In this document: piece after piece, positions 24,515 through 40,110 of the stretch
How positions within the stretch are numbered: the stretch's first letter is position 1
Layout of the letters: every line of letters starts with the position of its first letter
Origin: Cladorhizidae sp. MBARI D1340-BT2
Lineage: Eukaryota; Porifera; Demospongiae; Poecilosclerida; Cladorhizidae
Assembly (NCBI GenBank): GCA_028752905.1
Contig: JAQNBH010000003.1
Span: 38,500,472 to 38,564,471 of the forward strand
Reading direction: 5' to 3'
Length of the DNA: 64,000 nucleotides
Notes under the pieces: generated by a model
The model's input: the letters and a program-made list of their open reading frames with translations, nothing else
Told to the model about the DNA's origin: nothing
The model's database searches: none
Translations under genes and position numbers: made by a program

Positions 24515-27131
24515 TTACACAGGTACAATCTGCTGCTGGATAGTGTCCTGGATATCATCAATGCCAGGTGGTCGCTGCCAGAGGTTATCTCCAGTACCAG
24601 TGCGTATCAGGTGATCCACCCGGAAGGTTCTGTCCCCATTATCATCAATGTAAAACCCAATATACCATCTCTTGTTGCTTCCCTCATCCCAGATAACAGC
24701 AAGTGGTTGGTTAGGCTGGAACACAGGTTCTTCCTGTGAGATCTCTGCCTCCTGAACGGTGGTTTTGGCTCCTGCCAGTCTTTCCATGATCTCCTCCTCA
24801 CACGGAAACTCTGATGCCTCCTCTGCTTGGTAGTCATCACCTAGGATCACAGTTAGGTTCTCGATCATTTCATTCTCAGACAGTTTGTTGACTTTGTAAA
24901 GGTCCCTGCAGACATCTGAATCATGTAGATGTGTGACTCGCTGGTATTGGATCTCTTGCCTCAAGCAGGTCTTTAGCTCTGGTAAAAAAAAATTGACAAG
25001 CTCCTTCAGTTCTTTGACACATGTAACTGGTCCTCCATGTTTTTTTACATTTCACAAGAAGTTGATCGACAAAATCATTGGCCCTCACTTTCTTTTCCAG
25101 GTTCTCTCTCAACCTTTGTTTCTTCTTCTCCTTCTGATTATTACTCCACGTCACCTCCATGGAGTCTAGGTGTTTTAGGACAGATCAATGGTTGACCTCT
25201 CAACTTCATTGAGATGCTTGTCCATGAGCATAAGGTCATCTTTGATCCTCTTTGCCTTGAACAGCCTGTTAGAATGTAGAGCTGACTGGGCAGCAAGATA
25301 ACCAAACTTGGCCAAGTACCTCTCCGTATTCAGGTTGTTTGTTGGCAGGTTCTTCCGTTGGTCTACAGTCAATGTATGGAGAGGAGTTGCTCGTGCAGTA
25401 TCTGGGTCACTGCTCCAATACTCACGCTTGCACTGCAATTCTACACCTCTGGCGGCCTGGAGACACATCTCTCCCAGAAGAAAGTGATCGAGATCGCTTT
25501 GTGGAGCATTATGCTCCATTTTCACGTGTATCCACTCTACATGATATATGATAAGGGTGTCCGTCTTTTTATCAGCAAGGTCACTGCAGAGCTTGGGAAG
25601 GATGTTCACCAGCAAATCCTGGCTTACGCAGTTGAGGAAGGGCATTGTCACCCTGTACATCAAATTAGTGAATCCTGCGATTATGAAATCCTTATCAAGG
25701 TAAATCTTACATGCTCGAACAAGAAGATTATTTAATGGTGTCTGTACGAGTAGCTGTTTGAGGTTGGAAATGCAATCGTAGACCGCACCTGCCTGGTATC
25801 CAAGTCTAGTAAAACGCTTCTCTTTGTAGAGGTTAAAGGATTTGTGTACTCCAGCCTCCTCTAGAATCAAGTCAAACTGTTCTGCTAGAGATGTTGTCTT
25901 CCCGTCTCCCTCATGTGCTACAAGCTTCTAAACACACAGATTTTTTCGGCTTCGGAATGACTTCAACAATGGCTCTCTCTTCACAATCATTTCGCGAAGG
26001 CCAATCTTGTCCTCAATGGCAGCCATGCTCGTGAGATTGTCTGCATCAAACCGTTCACATGTATGAGACTTACAAAGCAAGTGGTATGGCACATGCTTAG
26101 AGCCAAGTTGATCTGCCACACCTGTCTCTATCTTGAGATTTTTGCTCACAGCATCTGTCATCAGGGCATCAATCTGCTCCCAGAGATGTACAACAGTCCT
26201 GCTGGGATCATCAGCAGCTACTTGCAGTCTCTTCAGGGTCTCAACAATAAGTGCCTCCATCTGGTCCCTATCTTCAAAAGCAAAGAAGAGAGGACGTAGA
26301 TCTGCAGGATCACCATCACAGAAATTCAAGATGAGACATGGCCAATCACTATCTATTTTACTTATCTGTGTAGTGTCAAAGTGTAGAGTCACTTTTGTTG
26401 AGGGCTTCTTGTTCGCAAGGGCCTTCGCAGCTGCTACTTCCTTTTTGTGCTTGAAGTTGTTGATAGATTTAGCTGAAGGCAGCACCTTTTCATACAACTT
26501 GTAGTCTTCCGATGATCGTGGTTTATTTGAGCAGGGTGGTTGATCTGAAGGTTCTGATGGCAGTTGTAGATGATACTGGTGTCCGTACAACTTTTCACAA
26601 ACCACCTGTGTCGCAACACAAGCTTTCTCAACAGAAACTGCTGCCTTACAGCTCACTGTTGCAATAGCGTTTCTTATCTCATGAGTAGTGTTTCTAGATT
26701 TTCTTATGGTTGGAGCCACATTGATGCTAGCTTGGCATTCTTTGTCAATGGTGTGTGGCATCAATTGCTCTACTTCTCTTGGAAACCGGTGTAAGCTCCA
26801 AATCTTGGTTTATGAATTCCATCTCTTCTTGTCGCTGCTCTTCCTGTCTTCTTTCTTCCTCTTGGGTTGCTGTCTTTTCTTCATCATGAACCCAATCTAC
26901 CTCCTGGCTCAGGAGATGGTTCCTTTCACCACACTGATCTTGATAGAAGATGGCTTCATCACCTGATAGTTTATCCCTGTTCCTTCCAATGTCAAAAAGC
27001 GAGAAGTTCTTGGTGTATTTCCGTGGCCTTCTCTTCCGCTGTGGAACATCCATATTCATCCATAGTTTATTTCGTACATGCAAAGATGACTTATTGTGGG
27101 AGCATCTGACTCGGTTTTCATAATCCTGCAT
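24515..27131 (-). pseudogene. Decayed transposase-like gene, copy B
   Basis: Pieces in reading order: 27131-26745 (N-terminal, ATG at 27129-27131), 26809-25928 (core with HFDTT and LMTDAV), 25927-25175 (central, with LPTNNLNTER), 25160-24921 and about 25049-24515 (C-terminal beta-rich domain). It has every lesion of copy A: the frame change near 26.78 kb, TAG at 25928-25930, the AT insertion at 25184-25185, and the T7 run at 25040-25046. Sharing the AT insertion, which C and D lack, makes A and B each other's closest relatives. Non-functional. Confidence 0.78.
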
Positions 27132-30100
27132 GATCCGCTCAAAAGTGCCAATTTTGGCCAAAATTTGAAAATGAAGTGAACTGGGTTAAAAACAATGAAA
27201 CTTTTGAATATAAACATAGCAATTTTACTTCTTTTGATACCATATTTAACCATGCAGCTTTAAAAAAATGACTATTTTAATTTTCCCCCCTAATTTGATT
27301 GAATTTTGGGGCCACCCGGGCACAAAAAAACTTTGCACACTTTTATTTTACACCCCAGGCCAATTTTTTTCCAATTCATGTTGAGATATAGAACACATAA
27401 AAACTCAGCCCTAAGCAAAACAAAAAATTACCCATTTATAGCCTACTCCTAGTTATACACCTAGCATGGTTATATACCTAGCATAGTTATACACCTAGCA
27501 TGGTTATACACCTAGCATGGCTATATACCTAGCATAGTTATATACCTAGCATGGTTATACACCTAGCATGGTTATATACCTAGCATGGTTATATACCTAG
27601 CATGGTTATATACCTAGCATAGTTATACACCTAGCATGGTTATATACCTAGCATGGTTATACACCTAGCATGGTTATATACCTAGCATGGTTATATACCT
27701 AGCATGGTTATACACCTAGCATGGTTATATACCTAGCATGGTTATATACCTAACATTGTTATATACCTAGCATGGTTATATACCTAGCATAGTTATACAC
27801 CTAGCATCGTTATACACCTAGCATGGTTATACACCTAGCATGGTTATATACCTAGCATGGTTATATACCTAGCATGGTTATATACCTAGCATGGTTATAT
27901 ACCTAACATGGTTATACACCTAGCATGGTTGTATACCTAGCATGGTTATATACCTAGCATTGTTATATACCTAGCATGGTTATATACCTAGCATGGTTAT
28001 ACACCTAGCATGGTTATATACCTAGCATGGTTATATACCTAACATTGTTATATACCTAGCATGGTTATATACCTAGCATAGTTATACACCTAGCATCGTT
28101 ATCCACCTAGCATGGTTATACACCTAGCATGGTTATACACCTAGCATGGTTATATACCTAGCATGGTTATATACCTAGCATGGTTATATACCTAGCATGG
28201 TTATATATCTGGCATAGTTATACACCTAGCATGGTTATACAATTAGCATAGTTATACACCTAGCATGGTTATATACCTAGCATGGTTATATACCTAGCAT
28301 GGTTATATACTTAGCATAGTTATACACCTAGCATGGTTATACAATTAACATGGTTATACACCTAGCATGGTTATATACCTAGCATAGCTATACACCTAGC
28401 ATGGTTATACACCTAGCATGGTTATATACCTAGCATGGTTATATACCTAGCATGGTTATATACCTAGCATGGTTATATACCTAACATGGTTATACACCTA
28501 GCATGGTTGTATACCTAGCATGGTTATATACCTAGCATGGTTATATACCTAGCATGGTTATATACCTAGAATGGTTATACACCTAGCATGGTTATACAAT
28601 TAGCATGGTTATACACCTAGCATTGTTATATACCTAGCATAGTTATACACCTAGCATGGTTATACACCTAGCATGGTTATATACCTAGCATGGTTATATA
28701 CCTAGCATGGTTATATACCTAGCATGGTTATATACCTAGCATAGTTATACACCTAGCATGGTTATACAATTAGAATGGATATACACCTAGCATAGCTATA
28801 CACCTAGCATGGTTATACACCTAGCATGGTTATATACCTAGCATGGTTATATACCTAGCATGGTTATATACCTAGCATGGTTATATACCTAGCATGGTTA
28901 TACACCTAGCATGGTTATATACCTAGCATGGTTATATACCTTGCATGGTTATATACCTAGCATGGTTATATACCTAGCATGGTTATACACCTAGCATGGT
29001 TATACAATTAGCATGGTTATACACCTAGCATGGTTATATACCTAGCATAGTTATACACCTAGCATGGTTAAACACCTAGCATGGTTATATACCTAGCATG
29101 GTTATATACCTAGCATGGTTATATACCTAGCATGGTTATATACCTAGCATTTAGTTATACACCTAGCATGGTTATACAATTAGCATGGTTTACACCTAGC
29201 ATGGTTATATACCTAGCATGGTTATACACCTAGCATGGTTATACACCTAGCATGGTTATATACCTAGCATGGTTATATACCTAGCATGGTTATACAATTA
29301 GCATGGTTATACACCTAGCATGGTTATATACCTAGCATAGTTATACACCTAGCATGGTTATACACCTAGCATGGTTATATACCTAGCATGGTTATATACC
29401 TAGCATGATTATATACCTAGCATGGTTATATACCTAGCATGGTTATATACCTAGCATTGTTATACACCTAGCATGGTTATATACCTAGCATGGTTATATA
29501 CCTAGCATGGTCATACACCTAGCATGGTTATATACTTAGCATGGTTATATACCTAGCATGGTTATATACCTAGCATGGTTATATACCTAGCATAGTTATA
29601 CACCTAGCATGGTTATACAATTAGCATGGTTATACACCTAGCATGGTTATATACCTAGCATAGTTATACACCTAGTATGGTTATACACCTAGCATGGTTA
29701 TATACCTAGCATGGTTGTATACCTAGCATGGTTATATACCTAGCATGGTTATATACCTAGCATGGTTATACACCTAGCATGGTTATACAATTAGCATGGT
29801 TATACACCTAGCATGGTTATATACCTAGCATAGTTATACACCTAGCAAGGTTATACACCTAGCATGGTTATATACCTAGCATGGTTATACACCTAGCATG
29901 GTTATATACCTAGCATGGTTATATACCTAGCATGGTCATACACCTAGCATGGTTATATACTTAGCATGGTTATATACCTAGCATGGTTATATACCTAGCA
30001 TGGTTATATACCTAGCATAGTTATACACCTAGCATGGTTATACAATTAACATGGTTATACACCTAGCATGGTTATATACCTAGCATAGCTATACACCTAG

Positions 30101-30419
30101 CATGGTTATACACCTAGCATGGTTATATACCTAGCATGGTTATATACCTAGCATGGTTATATACCTAGCATGGTTATATACCTAACATGGTTATACACCT
30201 AGCATGGTTGTATACCTAGCATGGTTATATACCTAGCATGGTTATATACCTAGCATGGTTATATACCTAGCATGATTATATACCTAGAATGGTTATACAC
30301 CTAGCATGGTTATACAATTAGCATGGTTATACACCTAGCATAGTTATACACCTAGCATAGTTATACACCTAGCATGGTTATACACCTAGCATGGTTATAT
30401 ACCTAGCATGGTTATATAC

Positions 30420-33400
30420 CTAGCATGGTTATATACCTAGCATGGTTATATACCTAGCATAGTTATACACCTAGCATGGTTATACAATTAGCATGGATAT
30501 ACACCTAGCATAGCTATACACCTAGCATGGTTATACACCTAGCATGGTTATATACCTAGCATGGTTATATACCTAGCATGGTTATATACTTAGCATGGTT
30601 ATATACCTAGCATGGTTATACACCTAGCATGGTTATATACCTAGCATGGTTATATACCTTGCATGGTTATATACCTAGCATGGTTATATACCTAGCATGG
30701 TTATACACCTAGCATGGTTATACAATTAGCATGGTTATACACCTAGCATGGTTATATACCTAGCATAGTTATACACCTAGCATGGTTAAACACCTAGCAT
30801 GGTTATATATCTAGCATGGTTATATACCTAGCATGGTTATATACCTAGCATGGTTATATACCTAGCATTTAGTTATACACCTAGCATGGTTATACAATTA
30901 GCATGGTTTACACCTAGCATGGTTATATACCTAGCATGGTTATACACCTAGCATGGTTATACACCTAGCATGGTTATATACCTAGCATGGTTATATACCT
31001 AGCATGGTTATACAATTAGCATGGTTATACACCTAGCATGGTTATATACCTAGCATAGTTATACACCTAGCATGGTTATACACCTAGCATGGTTATATAC
31101 CTAGCATGGTTATATACCTAGCATGGTTATATACCTAGCATGGTTATACACCTAGCATGGTTATATACCTAGCATGGTTATATACCTAACATTGTTATAT
31201 ACCTAGCATGGTTATATACCTAGCATAGTTATACACCTAGCATCGTTATACACCTAGCATGGTTATACACCTAGCATGGTTATACACCTAGCATGGTTAT
31301 ATACCTAGCATGGTTAATTACCTAGCATGGTTATATACCTAGCATGGTTATATATCTGGCATAGTTATACACCTAGCATGGTTATACAATTAGCATGGTT
31401 ATACACCTAGCATGGTTATATACCTAGCATGGTTATATACCTAGCATGGTTATATACCTAGCATAGTTATACACCTAGCATGGTTATACAATTAACATGG
31501 TTATACACCTAGCATGGTTATATACCTAGCATAGCTATACACCTAGCATGGTTATACACCTAGCATGGTTATATACCTAGCATGGTTATATACCTAGCAT
31601 GGTTATATACCTAGCATGGTTATATACCTAACATGGTTATACACCTAGCATGGTTGTATACCTAGCATGGTTATATACCTAGCATGGTTATATACCTAGC
31701 ATGGATATATACCTAGCATGCTTATACACCTAGCATGGTTATACAATTAGCATGGTTATACACCTAGCATGGTTATACACCTAGCATGGTTATATACCTA
31801 GCATAGTTATACACCTAGCATGGTTATACACCTAGCATGGTTATACACCTAGCATGGTTATATACCTAGCATGGTTATATACCTAGCATGGTTATATACC
31901 TAGCATAGTTATACACCTAGCATGGTTATACAATTAGCATGGTTATACACCTAGCATGGTTATATACCTAGCATGGTTATACACCTAGCATGGTTATACA
32001 CTTAGCATGGTTATACACCTAGCATGGTTATATACCTAGCATGGTTATATACCTAGCATGGTTATATACCTAGCATGGTTATATACCTAGCATAGTTATA
32101 CACCTAGCATGGTTATACAATTAGCATGGTTATACACCTAGCATTGTTATATACCTAGCATAGCTATACACCTAGCATGGTTATACACCTAGCATGGTTA
32201 TATACCTAGCATGGTTATATACCTAGCATGGTTATATACCTAGCATGGTTATATACCTAGCATGGTTATACACCTAGCATGGTTATATACCTAGCATGGT
32301 TATATACCTAGCATGGTTATATACCTAGCATGGTTATATACCTAGCATGGTTATATACCTAGCATGGTTATACAATTAGCATGGTTATACACCTAGCATG
32401 GTTATATACCTAGCATGGTTATACACCTTGCATGGTTATACACCTAGCATGGTTATATACCTAGCATGGTTATATACCTAGCATGGTTATACACCTAGCA
32501 TGCTTATACAATTAGCATGGTTATATACCTAGCATGGTTATATACCTAGCATGGTTATATACCTAGCATGGTTATATACCTAGCATGGTTATACACCTAG
32601 CATGGTTATATACCTAGCATGGTTATATACCTAGCATGGTTATATACCTAGCATGGTTATATACCTAGCATGGTTATACACCTAGCATGGTTATACAATT
32701 AGCATGGTTATACACCTAGCATGGTTATACACCTAGCATGGTTATATACCTAGCATAGTTATACACCTAGCATGGTTATACACCTAGCATGGTTATACAC
32801 CTAGCATGGTTATATACCTAGCATGGTTATATACCTAGCATGGTTATATACCTAGCATAGTTATAAACCTAGCATGGTTATACAATTAGCATGGTTATAC
32901 ACCTAGCATGGTTATATACCTAGCATGGTTATACACCTAGCATGGTTATACACCTAGCATGGTTATATACCTAGCATGGTTATATACCTAGCATGGTTAT
33001 ATACCTAGCATGGTTATACACCTAGCATGGTTATATACCTAGCATGGTTATATACCTAACATTGTTATATACCTAGCATGGTTATATACCTAGCATAGTT
33101 ATACACCTAGCATCGTTATACACCTAGCATGGTTATACACCTAGCATGGTTATACACCTAGCATGGTTATATACCTAGCATGGTTATATACCTAGCATGG
33201 TTATATACCTAGCATGGTTATATATCTGGCATAGTTATACACCTAGCATGGTTATACAATTAGCATGGTTATACACCTAGCATGGTTATATACCTAGCAT
33301 GGTTATATACCTAGCATGGTTATATACCTAGCATAGTTATACACCTAGCATGGTTATACAATTAACATGGTTATACACCTAGCATGGTTATATACCTAGC

Positions 33401-36400
33401 ATAGCTATACACCTAGCATGGTTATACACCTAGCATGGTTATATACCTAGCATGGTTATATACCTAGCATGGTTATATACCTAGCATGGTTATATACCTA
33501 ACATGGTTATACACCTAGCATGGTTGTATACCTAGCATGGTTATATACCTAGCATGGTTATATACCTAGCATGGTTATATACCTAGAATGGTTATACACC
33601 TAGCATGGTTATACAATTAGCATGGTTATACACCTAGCATGGTTATATACCTAGCATGGTTATATACCTAGCATGGTTATATACCTAGCATGGTTATATA
33701 CCTAACATGGTTATACACCTAGCATGGTTGTATACCTAGCATGGTTATATACCTAGCATGGTTATATACCTAGCATGGTTATATACCTAGCATGGTTATA
33801 CACCTAGCATGGTTATATACCTAGCATGGTTATATACCTAACATTGTTATATACCTAGCATGGTTATATACCTAGCATAGTTATACACCTAGCATCGTTA
33901 TACACCTAGCATGGTTATACACCTAGCATGGTTATACACCTAGCATGGTTATATACCTAGCATGGTTATATACCTAGCATGGTTATATACCTAGCATGGT
34001 TATATATCTGGCATAGTTATACACCTAGCATGGTTATACAATTAGCATGGTTATACACCTAGCATGGTTATATACCTAGCATGGTTATATACCTAGCATG
34101 GTTATATACCTAGCATAGTTATACACCTAGCATGGTTATACAATTAACATGGTTATACACCTAGCATGGTTATATACCTAGCATAGCTATACACCTAGCA
34201 TGGTTATACACCTAGCATGGTTATATACCTAGCATGGTTATATACCTAGCATGGTTATACACCTAGCATGGTTATATACCTAGCATGGTTATATACCTAG
34301 CATGGTTATATACCTAACATGGTTATACACCTAGCATGGTTGTATACCTAGCATGGTTATATACTTAGCATAGTTATATACCTTGCATGGTTATATACCT
34401 AGCATGCTTATACACCTAGCATGGTTATACAATTAGCATGGTTATACACCTAGCATGGTTATATACCTAGCATGGTTATACACCTAGCATGGTTATACAC
34501 CTAGCATGGTTATACACCTAGCATGGTTATATACCTAGCATGGTTATATACCTAGCATGGTTATATACCTAGCATGGTTATATACCTAGCATAGTTATAC
34601 ACCTAGCATGGTTATACAATTAGCATGGTTAAACACCTAGCATTGTTATATACCTAGCATAGCTATACACCTAGCATGGTTATACACCTAGCATGGTTAT
34701 ATACCTAGCATGGTTATATACCTAGCATGGTTATATACCTAGCATGGTTATATACCTAGCATGGTTATACACCTAGCATGGTTATATACCTAGCATGGTT
34801 ATATACCTAGCATGGTTATATACCTAGCATGGTTATATACCTAGCATGGTTATATACCTAGCATGGTTATACAATTAGCATGGTTATACACATAGCATGG
34901 TTATATACCTAGCATGGTTATACACCTAGCATGGTTATACACCTAGCATGGTTATATACCTAGCATGGTTATATACCTAGCATGGTTATACACCTAGCAT
35001 GCTTATACAATTAGCATGGTTATATACCTAGCATGGTTATATACCTAGCATGGTTATATACCTAGCATGGTTATATACCTAGCATGGTTATACACGTAGC
35101 ATGGTTATATACCTAGCATGGTTATATACCTAGCATGGTTATATACCTAGCATGGTTATATACCTAGCATGGTTATACACCTAGCATGGTTATACAATTA
35201 GCATGGTTATACACCTAGCATGGTTATACACCTAGCATGGTTATATACCTAGCATAGTTATACACCTAGCATGGTTATATACCTAGCATGGTTATATACC
35301 TAGCATAGTTATACACCTAGCATGGTTATACAATTAGCATGGATATACACCTAGCATAGCTATACACCTAGCATGGTTATACACCTAGCATGGTTATATA
35401 CCTAGCATGGTTATATACCTAGCATGGTTATATACCTAGCATGGTTATATACCTAGCATGGTTATACACCTAGCATGGTTATATACCTAGCATGGTTATA
35501 TACCTTGCATGGTTATATACCTAGCATGGTTATATACCTAGCATGGTTATACACCTAGCATGGTTATACAATTAGCATGGTTATACACCTAGCATGGTTA
35601 TATACCTAGCATAGTTATACACCTAGCATGGTTAAACACCTAGCATGGTTATATATCTAGCATGGTTATATACCTAGCATGGTTATATACCTAGCATGGT
35701 TATATACCTAGCATTTAGTTATACACCTAGCATGGTTATACAATTAGCATGGTTTACACCTAGCATGGTTATATACCTAGCATGGTTATACACCTAGCAT
35801 GGTTATACACCTAGCATGGTTATATACCTAGCATGGTTATATACCTAGCATGGTTATACAATTAGCATGGTTATACACCTAGCATGGTTATATTCCTAGC
35901 ATAGTTATACACCTAGCATGGTTATACACCTAGCATGGTTATATACCTAGCATGGTTATATACCTAGCATGGTTATATACCTAGCATGGTTATACACCTA
36001 GCATGGTTATATACCTAGCATGGTTATATACCTAACATTGTTATATACCTAGCATGGTTATATACCTAGCATAGTTATACACCTAGCATCGTTATACACC
36101 TAGCATGGTTATACACCTAGCATGGTTATACACCTAGCATGGTTATATACCTAGCATGGTTAATTACCTAGCATGGTTATATACCTAGCATGGTTATATA
36201 TCTGGCATAGTTATACACCTAGCATGGTTATACAATTAGCATGGTTATACACCTAGCATGGTTATATACCTAGCATGGTTATATACCTAGCATGGTTATA
36301 TACCTAGCATAGTTATACACCTAGCATGGTTATACAATTAACATGGTTATACACCTAGCATGGTTATATACCTAGCATAGCTATACACCTAGCATGGTTA

Positions 36401-39400
36401 TACACCTAGCATGGTTATATACCTAGCATGGTTATATACCTAGCATGGTTATATACCTAGCATGGTTATATACCTAACATGGTTATACACCTAGCATGGT
36501 TGTATACCTAGCATGGTTATATACCTAGCATGGTTATATACCTAGCATGGATATATACCTAGCATGCTTATACACCTAGCATGGTTATACAATTAGCATG
36601 GTTATACACCTAGCATGGTTATACACCTAGCATGGTTATATACCTAGCATAGTTATACACCTAGCATGGTTATACACCTAGCATGGTTATACACCTAGCA
36701 TGGTTATATACCTAGCATGGTTATATACCTAGCATGGTTATATACCTAGCATAGTTATACACCTAGCATGGTTATACAATTAGCATGGTTATACACCTAG
36801 CATGGTTATATACCTAGCATGGTTATACACCTAGCATGGTTATACACTTAGCATGGTTATACACCTAGCATGGTTATATACCTAGCATGGTTATATACCT
36901 AGCATGGTTATATACCTAGCATGGTTATATACCTAGCATAGTTATACACCTAGCATGGTTATACAATTAGCATGGTTATACACCTAGCATTGTTATATAC
37001 CTAGCATAGCTATACACCTAGCATGGTTATACACCTAGCATGGTTATATACCTAGCATGGTTATATACCTAGCATGGTTATATACCTAGCATGGTTATAT
37101 ACCTAGCATGGTTATACACCTAGCATGGTTATATACCTAGCATGGTTATATACCTAGCATGGTTATATACCTAGCATGGTTATATACCTAGCATGGTTAT
37201 ATACCTAGCATGGTTATACAATTAGCATGGTTATACACCTAGCATGGTTATATACCTAGCATGGTTATACACCTTGCATGGTTATACACCTAGCATGGTT
37301 ATATACCTAGCATGGTTATATACCTAGCATGGTTATACACCTAGCATGCTTATACAATTAGCATGGTTATATACCTAGCATGGTTATATACCTAGCATGG
37401 TTATATACCTAGCATGGTTATATACCTAGCATGGTTATACACCTAGCATGGTTATATACCTAGCATGGTTATATACCTAGCATGGTTATATACCTAGCAT
37501 GGTTATATACCTAGCATGGTTATACACCTAGCATGGTTATACAATTAGCATGGTTATACACCTAGCATGGTTATACACCTAGCATGGTTATATACCTAGC
37601 ATAGTTATACACCTAGCATGGTTATACACCTAGCATGGTTATACACCTAGCATGGTTATATACCTAGCATGGTTATATACCTAGCATGGTTATATACCTA
37701 GCATAGTTATACACCTAGCATGGTTATACAATTAGCATGGTTATACACCTAGCATGGTTATATACCTAGCATGGTTATACACCTAGCATGGTTATACACC
37801 TAGCATGGTTATATACCTAGCATGGTTATATACCTAGCATGGTTATATACCTAGCATGGTTATACACCTAGCATGGTTATATACCTAGCATGGTTATATA
37901 CCTAACATTGTTATATACCTAGCATGGTTATATACCTAGCATAGTTATACACCTAGCATCGTTATACACCTAGCATGGTTATACACCTAGCATGGTTATA
38001 CACCTAGCATGGTTATATACCTAGCATGGTTATATACCTAGCATGGTTATATACCTAGCATGGTTATATATCTGGCATAGTTATACACCTAGCATGGTTA
38101 TACAATTAGCATGGTTATACACCTAGCATGGTTATATACCTAGCATGGTTATATACCTAGCATGGTTATATACCTAGCATAGTTATACACCTAGCATGGT
38201 TATACAATTAACATGGTTATACACCTAGCATGGTTATATACCTAGCATAGCTATACACCTAGCATGGTTATACACCTAGCATGGTTATATACCTAGCATG
38301 GTTATATACCTAGCATGGTTATATACCTAGCATGGTTATATACCTAACATGGTTATACACCTAGCATGGTTGTATACCTAGCATGGTTATATACCTAGCA
38401 TGGTTATATACCTAGCATGGTTATATACCTAGAATGGTTATACACCTAGCATGGTTATACAATTAGCATGGTTATACACCTAGCATGGTTATATACCTAG
38501 CATGGTTATATACCTAGCATGGTTATATACCTAGCATGGTTATATACCTAACATGGTTATACACCTAGCATGGTTGTATACCTAGCATGGTTATATACCT
38601 AGCATGGTTATATACCTAGCATGGTTATATACCTAGCATGGTTATACACCTAGCATGGTTATATACCTAGCATGGTTATATACCTAACATTGTTATATAC
38701 CTAGCATGGTTATATACCTAGCATAGTTATACACCTAGCATCGTTATACACCTAGCATGGTTATACACCTAGCATGGTTATACACCTAGCATGGTTATAT
38801 ACCTAGCATGGTTATATACCTAGCATGGTTATATACCTAGCATGGTTATATATCTGGCATAGTTATACACCTAGCATGGTTATACAATTAGCATGGTTAT
38901 ACACCTAGCATGGTTATATACCTAGCATGGTTATATACCTAGCATGGTTATATACCTAGCATAGTTATACACCTAGCATGGTTATACAATTAACATGGTT
39001 ATACACCTAGCATGGTTATATACCTAGCATAGCTATACACCTAGCATGGTTATACACCTAGCATGGTTATATACCTAGCATGGTTATATACCTAGCATGG
39101 TTATACACCTAGCATGGTTATATACCTAGCATGGTTATATACCTAGCATGGTTATATACCTAACATGGTTATACACCTAGCATGGTTGTATACCTAGCAT
39201 GGTTATATACTTAGCGTAGTTATATACCTTGCATGGTTATATACCTAGCATGCTTATACACCTAGCATGGTTATACAATTAGCATGGTTATACACCTAGC
39301 ATGGTTATATACCTAGCATGGTTATACACCTAGCATGGTTATACACCTAGCATGGTTATACACCTAGCATGGTTATATACCTAGCATGGTTATATACCTA

Positions 39401-40110
39401 GCATGGTTATATACCTAGCATGGTTATATACCTAGCATAGTTATACACCTAGCATGGTTATACAATTAGCATGGTTAAACACCTAGCATTGTTATATACC
39501 TAGCATAGCTATACACCTAGCATGGTTATACACCTAGCATGGTTATATACCTAGCATGGTTATATACCTAGCATGGTTATATACCTAGCATGGTTATATA
39601 CCTAGCATGGTTATACACCTAGCATGGTTATATACCTAGCATGGTTATATACCTAGCATGGTTATATACCTAGCATGGTTATATACCTAGCATGGTTATA
39701 TACCTAGCATGGTTATACAATTAGCATGGTTATACACATAGCATGGTTATATACCTAGCATGGTTATACACCTAGCATGGTTATACACCTAGCATGGTTA
39801 TATACCTAGCATGGTTATATACCTAGCATGGTTATACACCTAGCATGCTTATACAATTAGCATGGTTATATACCTAGCATGGTTATATACCTAGCATGGT
39901 TATATACCTAGCATGGTTATATACCTAGCATGGTTATACACGTAGCATGGTTATATACCTAGCATGGTTATATACCTAGCATGGTTATATACCTAGCATG
40001 GTTATATACCTAGCATGGTTATACACCTAGCATGGTTATACAATTAGCATGGTTATACACCTAGCATGGTTATACACCTAGCATGGTTATATACCTAGCA
40101 TAGTTATACA
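30420..40110. repeat. 4,846-bp tandem duplication within the satellite
   Basis: Unit 1 is about 30420-35265 and unit 2 about 35266-40110. Nine rare landmarks are each 4,846 bp apart: CATGGATATACACC 30492/35338, CATTTAG 30866/35712, TAACATTG 31187/36033, GGTTAATTACC 31312/36158, CATGGATATATACC 31700/36546, TAACATTG 33057/37903 and 33839/38685, GTTAAACACC 34628/39474, and CACGTAG 35093/39939. The order and spacing leave little doubt about the duplication. The edges are approximate. Confidence 0.85.

Larger units (their letters stand above)
24081..27451 (-). mobile_element. DNA transposon copy B
   Basis: 3,371 bp, the same length as copy A, with left inverted repeat 24081-24219 and right 27331-27451. 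GTTATAC flanks it at 24074-24080 and 27452-27458. The junction satellite is identical to that of copy A on both sides. Nearly all bases match copy A. Visible differences include the change giving Ser for Ala in the C-terminal piece, Asn for Tyr in the central piece, and TTTTCCCCCC for a T-rich run near 27285. It is the sister of copy A. Confidence 0.85.
15410..29330. repeat. 6,933-bp tandem duplication carrying transposon copies A and B
   Basis: Unit 1 spans about 15410-22340 and unit 2 about 22343-29330. Each contains flanking satellite, one transposon copy and more satellite. Paired landmarks are offset by exactly 6,933 bp: TAGCTAGC at 15446/22379, GCAGCCCTAA at 16251/23184, element starts 17148/24081, the TAACATTG monomer at 20818/27751 and GTTATCCACC at about 21167/28100. 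A 34-bp (two-monomer) difference makes later landmarks 6,967 bp apart. Unit edges are estimated from where the flanks stop matching. Confidence 0.75.
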
